Shown in pieces: positions 1 through 8,297 of a stretch of 64,000 nt of DNA (its first letter is position 1; the number at the start of each line of letters is the position of its first letter). Where the stretch lies: contig NC_016109.1 in the NCBI RefSeq assembly GCF_000269985.1, positions 8,397,001-8,461,000 on the forward strand, in the 5' to 3' direction. The DNA comes from Kitasatospora setae KM-6054. GTDB lineage: Bacteria; Actinomycetota; Actinomycetes; Streptomycetales; Streptomycetaceae. A program made the translations under genes and the position numbers. Below the pieces are notes generated by a model, which was not told the origin of the DNA, did no database searches, and saw nothing but the letters and a program-made list of their open reading frames with translations.

Positions 1-1605
1 GCGTCCTACGCGGCGGCCAACGCCGCGCTCGACGCGCTCGTCGCGGAACGCCGGCGGCTCGGCCTGCCCGGCCTCTCGCTGGCCTGGGGCCCCTGGGCGC
101 GGGTCAGCGGGATGACGGCGGAACTCGCCGGCGCCGACCGGCGGCGGATCGACCGGCGCGGCGCCCGCGGCCTCTCCGACGAGGAGGCGATGGCCCTGCT
201 GGACACGGTGTGCGCCGCCGACGCCGCCCCGCCGGCGGACGGCAGCCCCGTCGTGCTGGCCCACCTCGACCTCGCCGGGCGCGGCGACGGCCCGGTGCAC
301 CCCATGCTGCGCGCCCTGGTCCGGCGCGCCCCGGCCGGGGCGGCGGCCCCGACCGCCGCCGCCGCGCTGCGGCACCGGCTCGACGCCGCCGCCGACCCGG
401 GGGAGCGCGAGCGGGTCCTGCGCGAACTCGTCCTCGCCGAGGCCGCCGGAGTCCTCGGCCACGCCGACGCCGGGGCGCTGTCCGCGACCGAGCCCTTCCT
501 CTCGGTCGGGTTCGACTCGCTGACCGCCGTCGAGCTCCGCAACCGGCTGGCCGCCCTCACCGGGGTGCGGCTGCGGCCCTCCGCCGTCTTCGACAGCGGC
601 ACCCCCGCCGCGCTCGCGGCCCGCCTCGCCGCCGAGGCCCGGACGGAGGACGCCCCCCGGCCCGCGACGCCACCCGCGCCCGGTCAGCAGACCGACACCG
701 ACAGCGCCGCCGACCCGGCGAGCGTGCTGTTCCGCCAAGCCTGCGCGCTCGGCCGGATCGACGAGGGCATCGCCCTGCTCAAGAACGCCTCCGCCCTGCG
801 CCCGGCCTTCCACGACGGCGGTGGCCTCGCCGCCACCGGCGCCGGACCCCGGCTGCTGCGCCTGAACGAACGCGCCGACGCCCCCGTGCTCGTCTGCTTC
901 GGTTCGATCGTCGCCCTCGGCGGCGCCCACCAGTACGCCCGCTTCGCCGCCCGCTTCCGGGACCGCTACGCCGTCGCCGCGCTGGACGCCCCCGGGTTCA
1001 CCCCCGAGGAGGAACTGCCCGCCGACATGGCGGCCCTGCTGGACTTCCAGGCGACGACCCTGCTCCGGGAACTGCCCGGGCGGACGCTCGTCCTGGCCGG
1101 CTCCTCCTCCGGCGGCACGCTCGCCCACGGGGTGGCCGCCGAGCTGGAGCGGCGCGGCGCGGGACCGGCGGCCGTGGTGCTGCTGGACACCTACCTCTCC
1201 GACAACCAGGGCATCACCCAGTTCAACGACGTCCTGCTCGGCGGCATGTTCGCCCGCGAGGACCGGGCGGCCCCGATGGACGGGACCCGGCTGACCGCGA
1301 TGGGCGGCTACTTCCGGCTGCTCGACGACTGGAAGCCCCCGGCGGTCCGGGCCCCGCTGCTGCTGGTCCGCGCCTCCACCCCGCTCGGCCGCCCGTCCGC
1401 CGAAGCCGGCGACTGGCGCTCGTCCTGGGCCGGCGCCGACACCGTCGACGTCCCCGGAGACCACTTCTCGATCATGGAGCAGCACGTCGCGACCACCGGC
1501 GAGGCCGTCGCCGACTGGCTCGGCGCCACGCTCCGCACCACCCCCGCCACCACCCACACCGCCACCCGTACCGCCATCCCCGCCAGCACCCCCGACGGCC
1601 CGTGA
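1..1605 (+). CDS. bafAV: Modular type I polyketide synthase, C-terminal part (KR end, ACP, TE)
   Basis: The reading frame is open from base 1, so the 5' end lies outside the window. It opens with the ketoreductase signature YAAANAALDAL, with the catalytic Tyr at codon 7-9. An acyl carrier domain follows, with GFDSL at about 508-522; Ser codon 517-519 is the phosphopantetheine site. A PKS-type thioesterase closes the protein, with the GSSSG nucleophile elbow (Ser codon 1105-1107) and a late GDHF motif carrying the catalytic His. A terminal TE means this is the last module, which releases and cyclises the chain. The symbol is inferred from the downstream genes, which match the bafilomycin locus; the PKS fragment alone would fit any macrolide. 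Family call very secure, product assignment inferential. Confidence 0.9.
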   Translation, partial: ASYAAANAALDALVAERRRLGLPGLSLAWGPWARVSGMTAELAGADRRRIDRRGARGLSDEEAMALLDTVCAADAAPPADGSPVVLAHLDLAGRGDGPVHPMLRALVRRAPAGAAAPTAAAALRHRLDAAADPGERERVLRELVLAEAAGVLGHADAGALSATEPFLSVGFDSLTAVELRNRLAALTGVRLRPSAVFDSGTPAALAARLAAEARTEDAPRPATPPAPGQQTDTDSAADPASVLFRQACALGRIDEGIALLKNASALRPAFHDGGGLAATGAGPRLLRLNERADAPVLVCFGSIVALGGAHQYARFAARFRDRYAVAALDAPGFTPEEELPADMAALLDFQATTLLRELPGRTLVLAGSSSGGTLAHGVAAELERRGAGPAAVVLLDTYLSDNQGITQFNDVLLGGMFAREDRAAPMDGTRLTAMGGYFRLLDDWKPPAVRAPLLLVRASTPLGRPSAEAGDWRSSWAGADTVDVPGDHFSIMEQHVATTGEAVADWLGATLRTTPATTHTATRTAIPASTPDGP

Positions 1606-1622
1606 GCACGAAGGAGAACCCG

Positions 1623-2507
1623 TTGAGCACCACCCCGCACGACGACCACGACTCCCCCCAGCCCTCCCCGCGCCACGCCCTGACCGTGCTGGGCGCCGGG
1701 GTGATGGGCGTCGGGATCACCGTCCTCGCCCTCGGGCACGGCCTGCCGGTCCACCTGGTCGACGTCGACCGGGAACGGCTCGACCGGGCCGCCGACCTGA
1801 TCGACGGCGAACTCCGGCTGGCCGAGCTGATGGGCGCGCTGCCCGCCGGGACGCCCCTCGGCACCCTGGTCACCGGCACCTCGGCGAAGGCCGTCGCCGG
1901 AGCCACCGCCGTCGTCGAGGCGGTCACCGAGAACGCCGAGGTCAAGGCCGCCGTCCTGGCCGAGGTCTCCGGACTGGTCCGGCCCGGGACGCTGCTGATC
2001 ACCAACACCTCCTCGATCCCGGTCGACGAACTGGCCGGGGCGCTGGAGCGGCCGGAGGAACTGGTCGGCACCCACTTCATGAACCCGCCCTACCTGATCG
2101 GCACCGCCGAGGTGGTCCGCGGCGCCCGGACCGGCGAGCCCGCGATGGCCGCCGTGGCCGAGCTGCTCACGGCCCTGCGGCGGCGGGCGGTGGTCGTCCG
2201 GGACGCGCCCGGCTTCGTCACCAGCCGCGTCCTGCACCCGATGATCAACGACGCGGCCCGGGTCGTGCAGGAGGGCACGGCGACCGCCGCGGACGTCGAC
2301 GCCCTGATGCAGGGCTGCCTGGGACACCCCACCGGGCCGCTGCGCACCGCCGACCTGATCGGCATCGACAACCTCGTCGACTCCCTCACCGTGCTGCACG
2401 AGCGCACCGGCGACGACGGCTGCCGCCCCGCCGAACTGCTGCTCCAGCTGGTCCGCGAGGGCCGGCTGGGCCGCAAGTCCGGGCGCGGCTTCTACGACTA
2501 CGCCTGA
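1623..2507 (+). CDS. bafB: 3-hydroxyacyl-CoA dehydrogenase-like enzyme of methoxymalonyl-ACP synthesis (FkbK type)
   Basis: A 294-residue NAD-dependent dehydrogenase that would oxidise the ACP-bound glyceryl unit on the way to hydroxymalonyl-ACP. Visible features are the N-terminal Rossmann turn GAGVMG, a GTHFMNPP motif typical of 3-hydroxyacyl-CoA dehydrogenases, DAPGFVTSR, and the C-terminal GRKSGRGFYDY. I chose TTG at 1623 because AAGGAG at 1611-1616 sits six bases before it. GTG at 1602, overlapping the PKS stop, is in frame but has no such site. It lies directly behind the PKS gene and ahead of the ACP gene, as in FK520, ansamitocin and bafilomycin clusters. The baf letter follows gene order and may differ from published lettering. 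Confidence 0.88.
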   Translation: MSTTPHDDHDSPQPSPRHALTVLGAGVMGVGITVLALGHGLPVHLVDVDRERLDRAADLIDGELRLAELMGALPAGTPLGTLVTGTSAKAVAGATAVVEAVTENAEVKAAVLAEVSGLVRPGTLLITNTSSIPVDELAGALERPEELVGTHFMNPPYLIGTAEVVRGARTGEPAMAAVAELLTALRRRAVVVRDAPGFVTSRVLHPMINDAARVVQEGTATAADVDALMQGCLGHPTGPLRTADLIGIDNLVDSLTVLHERTGDDGCRPAELLLQLVREGRLGRKSGRGFYDYA

Positions 2508-2578
2508 GCACCCCGCGCCCCCCGTACCCCCTGCACCTCGCACCCCCGTACACCCGTACACCCGACAAGGAGACGTCC

Positions 2579-2860
2579 ATGAGCACGGCGAACACGCCCG
2601 ACACCCACGAGCTGGAGAAGGAACTGCTGGGGTTCCTGGAAGCGCGCACCGGCACCGCCTGGGACGCCGACACCGACCTGTTCGACGCCGGCGGGCTGTC
2701 GTCCCTCTTCGCCATGCAGGTGGTGGTGCACCTGGAGAAGACCTACGCCGTCGCCGTCCGCGGCGCGGACCTGCGGCTGGACAACTTCCGCACGGTGCGG
2801 CGGATGGCCGAGCTGGTGGCCCGGCTCCGGGAGTCCGCCGCCGGGGGTCCGCGTGGGTGA
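2579..2860 (+). CDS. bafC: Free-standing acyl carrier protein for methoxymalonyl-ACP (FkbJ type)
   Basis: A 93-residue discrete ACP that carries the glyceryl, hydroxymalonyl and methoxymalonyl intermediates. The phosphopantetheine region reads FDAGGLSSLFAM, the LSS variant seen in FkbJ-like carriers rather than the usual DSL. An AAGGAG site at 2567-2572 supports the ATG. The 71 bases before it hold short CCGTACACC-like repeats and no obvious terminator, so it is probably cotranscribed with the upstream dehydrogenase. The next gene starts at GTG 2853 and overlaps this stop codon, which implies coupled translation. The five-gene neighbourhood is diagnostic for methoxymalonate supply. Confidence 0.9.
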   Translation: MSTANTPDTHELEKELLGFLEARTGTAWDADTDLFDAGGLSSLFAMQVVVHLEKTYAVAVRGADLRLDNFRTVRRMAELVARLRESAAGGPRG

Positions 2861-3968
2861 CGACCTGGGCGGCGCGATGACCGCCGTCACCCTGCGGGTC
2901 GGCGGCCTGGCGGCGGAGTGGGACCGGACCGGCCTCATCCCGCTGGACCTGCTCCGCGAACTGGGCGCCGAGGGGCGGCTGTGCGCCGAGGTCCCCGAGC
3001 AGTACGGCGGCTGGGGGCTCAGCAGCACGCACAGCGGCGCGTACACCGCCCACGTGGGCGGCCTGTGCAGCTCGCTGCGCAGCGTGATGACCTCCCAGGG
3101 CATGGCGGCGTGGACCATCCGGCGCCTGGGCACCGCCGAGCAGGCGGCCGTCCACCTGCCCCGGCTGACCGGCGGCGCGCTGGCGGCGGTCGGCTTCAGC
3201 GAGCCCGGCGCGGGCAGCGACCTCGCGGCGATGGCGACGACCGTCCGCCGCGACGGCGACGAGGTCGTCGTCGACGGGCACAAGAAGTGGGTGACCGCCG
3301 CCCACTACGCGGACCTGCTGGTCGTCGTCGGCCGCCACGAGGACGGCGCGGTGGCCGTGGTGGTGCCCGCCGACGCGCCGGGCGTCCGGATCGAGCGGAT
3401 CGCCGACCCGCTCGGCTGCCGCGCGGCCGGGCACGCCGACGTGCACCTCGACGGGGTGCGGCTGCCGGCCGACAGCGTCCTGGGCGGCCACCCGCTGCCG
3501 CCCGCCCTGCTGGTGACGACCGCGCTGGCGTACGGGCGGATGTCCGTCGCCTGGGGGTGCGTGGGCATCCTGCGGGCCTGCCTGGCGGCGGCCACCGCGC
3601 ACGCCGCCGGACGGCGGCAGTTCGGCAAGCCGCTCGCCGAGCACCAGCTGGTCGCCGGGCACCTCGCCGACCTCTACACGGCCGAGCAGGTGGCCTCCCG
3701 GGTCTGCGAGCACGCCAGCCGCAGCTGGGACGAGGGATCGCCGGACCAGGTGGTGGCGACCGTGCTGGCCAAGCACGTCAGCGCGACCGAGGCCGCCCGG
3801 GGCGCGGCGACGGCCGTCCAGGTGCTGGCCTCGGCCGGCTCCCGGGACGGGCACGCGGTGGCCCGGGCGTACCGGGACGCCAAGTTGATGGAGATCATCG
3901 AGGGCAGCAGCGAGCTGTGCCGGCTGATGCTGGCGCAGCACGCCCTCTCCGCCCCGGGCACGCCGTGA
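2853..3968 (+). CDS. bafD: Acyl-CoA dehydrogenase-like flavoprotein of methoxymalonyl-ACP synthesis (FkbI type)
   Basis: A 371-residue acyl-CoA dehydrogenase-family protein. It shows VPEQYGGWG, the FSEPGAGSDLAAM flavin/substrate signature, a mid-region lid (DPLGCRAAGHADVHLDGV), and the C-terminal helical domain with GRRQFGKPLAEHQLV. In methoxymalonyl pathways this partner oxidises the ACP-bound three-carbon unit together with the FkbK-type enzyme. The GTG start at 2853 lies inside the ACP stop region; in-frame ATG at 2877 is an alternative with no better ribosome site. The length is normal for the family. It is followed within 40 bases by the FkbH-type gene in what looks like one operon. Confidence 0.9.
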   Translation: MGDDLGGAMTAVTLRVGGLAAEWDRTGLIPLDLLRELGAEGRLCAEVPEQYGGWGLSSTHSGAYTAHVGGLCSSLRSVMTSQGMAAWTIRRLGTAEQAAVHLPRLTGGALAAVGFSEPGAGSDLAAMATTVRRDGDEVVVDGHKKWVTAAHYADLLVVVGRHEDGAVAVVVPADAPGVRIERIADPLGCRAAGHADVHLDGVRLPADSVLGGHPLPPALLVTTALAYGRMSVAWGCVGILRACLAAATAHAAGRRQFGKPLAEHQLVAGHLADLYTAEQVASRVCEHASRSWDEGSPDQVVATVLAKHVSATEAARGAATAVQVLASAGSRDGHAVARAYRDAKLMEIIEGSSELCRLMLAQHALSAPGTP

Positions 3969-4003
3969 GCGGGCCCGCGGCCGACGAGACGAGGAAGGAC
4001 GAC

Positions 4004-5155
4004 ATGGCTGGGAACGGCACCGTCAAGTGCCTGGTCTGGGACCTGGACGACACCCTCTGGCAGGGCACCCTGCTGGAGGACGGCGAGGTGCACCTGCCGG
4101 ACGAGGTGCGCAAGGTGGTGATCGAGCTCGACTCGCGCGGCATCCTGCAGTCCGTCGCCAGCCGCAACGACCACGAGCACGCCTGGGCCCGGCTGGAGGC
4201 GTTCGGCCTGGCCGAGTACTTCGTCCTGCCGGAGATCGGGTGGGGCGCCAAGTCCGAGTCGGTGCGCCGGATCGCCGACCGGCTGAACTTCGCGCTCACC
4301 ACCGTGGCCTTCGTCGACGACCGGCCCGCCGAGCGCGCCGAGGTGGCCTTCCACCTGCCCGAGGTCCGCTGCTACCCGGCCGAGCGGGTCCTCGACCTGC
4401 CGGGGCTCGCCGAGTTCACCCCCGGAACCAGCACCGTCGACTCCCGGCGCCGCCGCCAGATGTACCAGGCGGGCTTCCGCCGCGACGCCGAGCGGGCGGC
4501 CGCCCCCGGCTCCGACGAGGAGTTCCTGCGCTCCCTGGAGCTGCGGATGCGGATCGGCCGGGCCACCGGCGAGGAGCTGTCCCGGGTCGAGGAACTCACC
4601 CTGCGCACCAGCCAGATGAACGCGACCGGGGTCCACTACCCGGACGCGGTGCTGCGGGGCCTGCTCACCGACCCCCGGCACGAGGTCCTGGTGGTCACCC
4701 TCACCGACCGGTTCGGCCCGCACGGCGCGGTCGGCGTCCTGCTGCTGGAGCGGCACCCGGGCCTGTGGCACCTCAAGCTGCTCGCCACCTCCTGCCGGGT
4801 CGTCGCCTACGGCGCCGGCGCGACCCTGCTGAACTGGCTGGCCGACGCCGCCGCCCGCGCCGGGGTCCACCTGGTCGCGGACTTCCGGGCGACCGAGCGC
4901 AACCGGATGATGGAGATCGCCTACCGGTTCGCCGGCTTCGAGGGCCTGGACGAGGCCCCGTGCCCGTGCGCCGCCGTCCTCCCGGCCGACCCGGCGAACC
5001 CGGCGAACCCGGCGAACCCGGCGAACCCGGCGGGCCCGGCGGAGGGCGGCCTCCAGCGCCTGCACCTGGCGCCCGGCCCGCGCGTGGTGTCCACCGTCAT
5101 CGACGTGGACGCCCCCGACCTGGGCGTGCCGGAAGGCGGCCCGGCGGCGCCGTGA
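4004..5155 (+). CDS. bafE: FkbH-type HAD-fold glyceryl-ACP synthase
   Basis: A 383-residue enzyme that captures 1,3-bisphosphoglycerate, dephosphorylates it and loads glyceryl onto the free ACP, the first step of methoxymalonyl-ACP synthesis. The N-terminal HAD motif DLDDTLW carries the catalytic aspartates, and FVDDRPAE is a second HAD motif. Later sequence (TSQMNATG, DRFGPHGAVG, the acetyltransferase-like C half) matches FkbH proteins. ATG 4004 is preceded by GAGGAAGG; GTG 3965, overlapping the previous stop, is also in frame. The last 60 or so residues are an odd extension containing four PAN repeats encoded by a 9-bp tandem repeat. Its 3' end faces the methyltransferase across a shared hairpin. 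Confidence 0.92.
   Translation: MAGNGTVKCLVWDLDDTLWQGTLLEDGEVHLPDEVRKVVIELDSRGILQSVASRNDHEHAWARLEAFGLAEYFVLPEIGWGAKSESVRRIADRLNFALTTVAFVDDRPAERAEVAFHLPEVRCYPAERVLDLPGLAEFTPGTSTVDSRRRRQMYQAGFRRDAERAAAPGSDEEFLRSLELRMRIGRATGEELSRVEELTLRTSQMNATGVHYPDAVLRGLLTDPRHEVLVVTLTDRFGPHGAVGVLLLERHPGLWHLKLLATSCRVVAYGAGATLLNWLADAAARAGVHLVADFRATERNRMMEIAYRFAGFEGLDEAPCPCAAVLPADPANPANPANPANPAGPAEGGLQRLHLAPGPRVVSTVIDVDAPDLGVPEGGPAAP
4991..5026 (+). repeat. 9-bp tandem repeat inside the FkbH-type gene
   Basis: Four perfect copies of CCGGCGAAC, flanked by degenerate copies (CCGGCCGAC before, CCGGCGGGC after). Because the unit is a multiple of three, it encodes a PAN tripeptide series and can expand or contract without shifting the frame. 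It lies in the non-conserved C-terminal extension. Confidence 0.95.
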
Positions 5156-5162
5156 CCGCCGA

Positions 5163-5202
5163 AGGGCCCGGCGCCCCCGGAACCCCGGGCGCGCCGGGCC
5201 CT
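5163..5202. terminator. Bidirectional hairpin between bafE and bafF
   Basis: Twelve-base perfect arms (5163-5174 and 5191-5202) flank a GC-rich loop that can extend the stem. It sits between two convergent stop codons, as expected of a shared intrinsic terminator of the U-tract-poor actinomycete type. Confidence 0.75.
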
Positions 5203-5216
5203 CGGCCCCGCGGTGC

Positions 5217-5879
5217 TCAGCGCTTGCGGACGAGGGTGATCCCGTCGGCCATCACCAGCAGCGACAGCTCCACCCGGGGATCCCCGTGCAGCAGCCGGTT
5301 CAGCTCCCGGACCCCGGCGGTGTCCGGGTCCGCGGCGGCCGGGTCGGCGACCCGGCCGAAGAAGAGCGTGTTGTCGATCACGATCAGGCCGCCGGGCCGC
5401 AGCAGCGCCAGCGAAGCCTCGTAGTAGCGGACGTAGTTGGCCTTGTCCGCGTCGATGAACACCAGGTCGAAGCCCTCCGGCCCGCGCTCCGCCAGCAGCG
5501 CGTCCAGCGTCGCGGCGGCGTCGCCGATCCGCAGGTCGATGCGCGAGTCGACGCCGTCCCGCTTCCAGAAGTCGGCGCCGATGGCCGGCCACCGCTCCTC
5601 GATGTCGCAGGACACCAGCAGCCCGTCGGCCGGCAGCGCGCGGGCCATGCACAGGGTGCTGTAGCCGGTGAAGGTGCCGACCTCCAGCACCGTCCGCGCC
5701 CCCGTCAACCCGACCAGGAGGGCCAGCAGTTGGCCCTCCTCCGCCATCACCTGGAGGGCGGCCCCGCCGGGCAGGTCCGCGGTGGTCTCCCGCAGCTCCC
5801 GGAGCAGGTCGTCGTCGCGGAGGGACACCTCCCGGACGTAGGCGAGCAGGTCGGGGGTGGCTGCCGTCTGGTCGGCCAT
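5217..5879 (-). CDS. bafF: SAM-dependent O-methyltransferase (FkbG type)
   Basis: A 220-residue class I methyltransferase of the caffeoyl-CoA/catechol O-methyltransferase family. It would methylate the hydroxyl of hydroxymalonyl-ACP to give the methoxymalonyl extender. Visible motifs are the SAM site LEVGTFTGYST, the metal/substrate DLVFIDADK, and the family ending VIDNTLFFG followed by a GITLVRKR C-terminus. AGAGGA upstream supports the ATG. It is transcribed toward the other four cassette genes, downstream of the SARP gene and 64 bases from it, so it may share that transcript. The intervening gap contains five imperfect GGAAC pentamers. Confidence 0.9.
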   Translation of the reverse strand: MADQTAATPDLLAYVREVSLRDDDLLRELRETTADLPGGAALQVMAEEGQLLALLVGLTGARTVLEVGTFTGYSTLCMARALPADGLLVSCDIEERWPAIGADFWKRDGVDSRIDLRIGDAAATLDALLAERGPEGFDLVFIDADKANYVRYYEASLALLRPGGLIVIDNTLFFGRVADPAAADPDTAGVRELNRLLHGDPRVELSLLVMADGITLVRKR

Positions 5880-5943
5880 GGCGAGGGGTCCTCTCGGAAC
5901 GGAACGGAGCGGAACGGGACGGGTTGAAGGGGAGCGGGGTCGG

Positions 5944-7812
5944 TCACCCGGCGCGCATGAACGGGGCGTCGTGCCGCCGCAGGGCCGCCGCCTGCGCCCG
6001 CTCGCGGGCGTAGGCCCGCAGCAGCGCGTCCAGCGGGTAGCGGTCCCCGGTCGGCGCGCCCAGCAGGTTCGCCTCGACCAGGGCGTCCAGGGCCTCCTCG
6101 GCCTGCTCCTCGGAGCAGCCGAACATCACCGCGACCCGGCAGCGGGAGACCCAGGACAGGTCGGCGGCCCCCAGCGCGGTGAACACCTCGGCCGGGTCGA
6201 CCCCGCCCGGTCCGGGCCGCCGGAGCCCGGCGTGGTCGGCGTCCAGGCGGGGCCGGACGCCGAGGTCGCCCGCGCGCAGTTCGTCCAGCGGGCGCGGGGC
6301 CTCGGTGAGCCGCCGGGCCAGGTGCCCGATGCTCCAGTGCGGGCGCTCCAGCAGCCGGGTCCCCGCGATCCGGATCGCCAGCGGCAGGCCCGCGCAGGCC
6401 GTCAGCAGGGTCCGGGCCGCCTGCGGTTCGGCGTCGACCCGGTCCGGGCCGATGATGCCGCCCAGCAGTTCCAGCGACCCGGCCTCGTCCAGCGGGCCGA
6501 GCCGCAGGGTCCGGGCCCCCTCCAGTTCGGCCAGCCGCCGTCCGCTGGTCACCAGCAGCCTGCTGCCCCCGCTGCCCGGTATCAGCGGCCGCACCTGCGC
6601 GCCGCCGGAGGCGTTGTCGAGCACCACCAGCAGCCGGCGGCCCGAGGTGAGCGAGCGGTAGAGGCTCTCGCGCTCCGACTCCTCCTCGGGTATCCCGTCC
6701 CTGGGCACCCCCAGGTCGGCCAGGAACCGGGGCAGGACCGTCCGGGCGGTCAGCGGCCGGCCGGCTCCGCCGAGGTCCGCGTAGAGCTGGCCGTCCACCG
6801 CCGAACCGCGGACGGCGTGCGCCGCGTGCAGGGCCAGCGCGCTCTTGCCGACACCGCCCCGGCCGGTCACCACGGCCGTGGCCACCGTGCCCGCGGGCAT
6901 CGAACCGGTCGTCAGGAAGTGCCGCAGCCGCACCAGTTCGCCGGAGCGGGCCGACAGCGGCAGCGGCACCGAGGGCAGCTGCGCCGGCACCGGCCGCCTC
7001 GCCCAGGCGGCGGCCGGGGACGCCGCCCGGGCGGGCGCGGGCCGCTCCCGCGGCGGGGCGGGGGTGCGGGGCCGGTCGTGGGCGGAGAGGATCCGCCGGT
7101 GGACCTCGCGCAGTTCGGCGCCCGGCTCGGCGCCCAACTGCTCGACGAGCAGCACCCGGGTGCGCCGGTAGAGGTCCAGGGCCTCCGACTGCCGTCCCGA
7201 GCGGAACAGCGCCAGCATCAGCTTGCCCACCAGGGCCTCCCGCAGCGGGTGCCGCCGCACCAGCCGCACCAGTTCCGGGACGATCTCGGCGTGCCGCAGC
7301 AGGGCCAGTTCCGCGTCGAAGCGCAGTTCCATGGTCTGCAGCCGGAGTTCCTGGAGGTAGCGGCCCTCCACGTCGCGCAGCGTCTGCGAGGGGATGTCCG
7401 CCAGCGGCTCCTCGCGCCACAGGGCGAGCGCCTCGGCCAGTTCGGCGGCGGAGCCCGCCAGGTCGCCGCGCCCGGCCAGTTCCGCCGCGCGCCGGCGGCG
7501 GGCCGTGAACTGCCCGAGATCGCTCTCGTGCTCGCCGAGTTCGAGGAGGTACCCGGGCGCCCGGGTGAGGATCCGGGCGGAGGCGATCTCGCCCAGCGAC
7601 TGCCGCAGGCGCATCACGTAGGTGCGGACGGTCGCGGCGGCGCTCGGCGGCGGGGCGCCGTCCCAGACGTACTCGGCGATCCGGTCGACCGAGATCACCC
7701 GGTTGGCGTTGAGGAGGAGCGCTGCCATGACCACGCGCTGCCTCGGCGCCGACACGTGCACCTCACGCGCGTTCAGCCGGATGGAGAGCGGGCCCAGCAA
7801 CAGGAATTTCAA
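5944..7812 (-). CDS. bafG: SARP-family pathway regulator with NB-ARC ATPase domain (AfsR-like)
   Basis: About 622 residues from the TTG at 7812, which has a GAGGA site upstream on the minus strand; the open frame continues to 8046 but that part looks non-coding. Order: OmpR-type winged helix (about 1-90), bacterial transcriptional activation domain (about 95-250), linker, then an NB-ARC module with the P-loop GRGGVGKS, a Walker B-like LLVVLDNA, and GLPLAIRIAG. It lacks the long TPR region of AfsR itself, making it the mid-length SARP class. Such proteins activate their own cluster. I saw no in-frame TTA codon, so direct bldA control seems unlikely. It is divergent from the type II thioesterase gene. 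Confidence 0.88.
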   Translation of the reverse strand: MKFLLLGPLSIRLNAREVHVSAPRQRVVMAALLLNANRVISVDRIAEYVWDGAPPPSAAATVRTYVMRLRQSLGEIASARILTRAPGYLLELGEHESDLGQFTARRRRAAELAGRGDLAGSAAELAEALALWREEPLADIPSQTLRDVEGRYLQELRLQTMELRFDAELALLRHAEIVPELVRLVRRHPLREALVGKLMLALFRSGRQSEALDLYRRTRVLLVEQLGAEPGAELREVHRRILSAHDRPRTPAPPRERPAPARAASPAAAWARRPVPAQLPSVPLPLSARSGELVRLRHFLTTGSMPAGTVATAVVTGRGGVGKSALALHAAHAVRGSAVDGQLYADLGGAGRPLTARTVLPRFLADLGVPRDGIPEEESERESLYRSLTSGRRLLVVLDNASGGAQVRPLIPGSGGSRLLVTSGRRLAELEGARTLRLGPLDEAGSLELLGGIIGPDRVDAEPQAARTLLTACAGLPLAIRIAGTRLLERPHWSIGHLARRLTEAPRPLDELRAGDLGVRPRLDADHAGLRRPGPGGVDPAEVFTALGAADLSWVSRCRVAVMFGCSEEQAEEALDALVEANLLGAPTGDRYPLDALLRAYARERAQAAALRRHDAPFMRAG

Positions 7813-8297
7813 GGCGGGAGTCCTCTTCGTCGCACGGCCGGTGGGCAGGGGTGCCTCCAGCCTCTTGGGAGACCGTGTACGCGTCAACGAAGTCCCGTCG
7901 CGTCTAGGGGTATTCCTAGAACGCGGGTCCTGCGTGCGTGCCGGGTGTGCGTCGCGCGACACGGTCGCGGCGGTCGGAGTCGCCGCCGCCGAGTCGGAGC
8001 CAAGTAAAACCCACGGCTTTGCTCCGCACCGCAACGTTCTCACCAACCGTCGGAGAGATGGCCGGAATTGACCCCGGGCATGAGCGGATCGATGCGCTCC
8101 GATGCGTACTTGCTGACATTACAAGCGGTATGGCAGGCTGTCATATGCGCCAACCGTGGGCCGTAGGTCACCGTCGATCCGGGCTCCCCTGATAAGTGTG
8201 CATCAGACGGCCCGCCGGTGCGGCGGATACCCCACCCGGTCGCCACGCCCCACCCGCCGGCACCGCGCGGATTTCGATAAGAGAATGAAAGGCCGAC
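7813..8297. promoter_or_regulatory. Divergent control region between the SARP and thioesterase genes
   Basis: 485 bases without a convincing gene and visibly less GC-rich than the neighbours. It holds a perfect inverted repeat TCTAGG-N6-CCTAGA (7903-7920) and spaced TGACA/TGTCA arms (8113-8117 and 8139-8143). These are candidate operators for the SARP or an outside regulator; no direct evidence. Confidence 0.5.

Noticed and set aside
1308..3941. An 877-codon minus-strand open frame opposite the PKS end and methoxymalonate genes
   Set aside because: It is a by-product of extreme GC and third-position bias; composition is Gly/Arg/Val/Ala-rich and no motif is recognisable, while the plus strand has clear enzymes.
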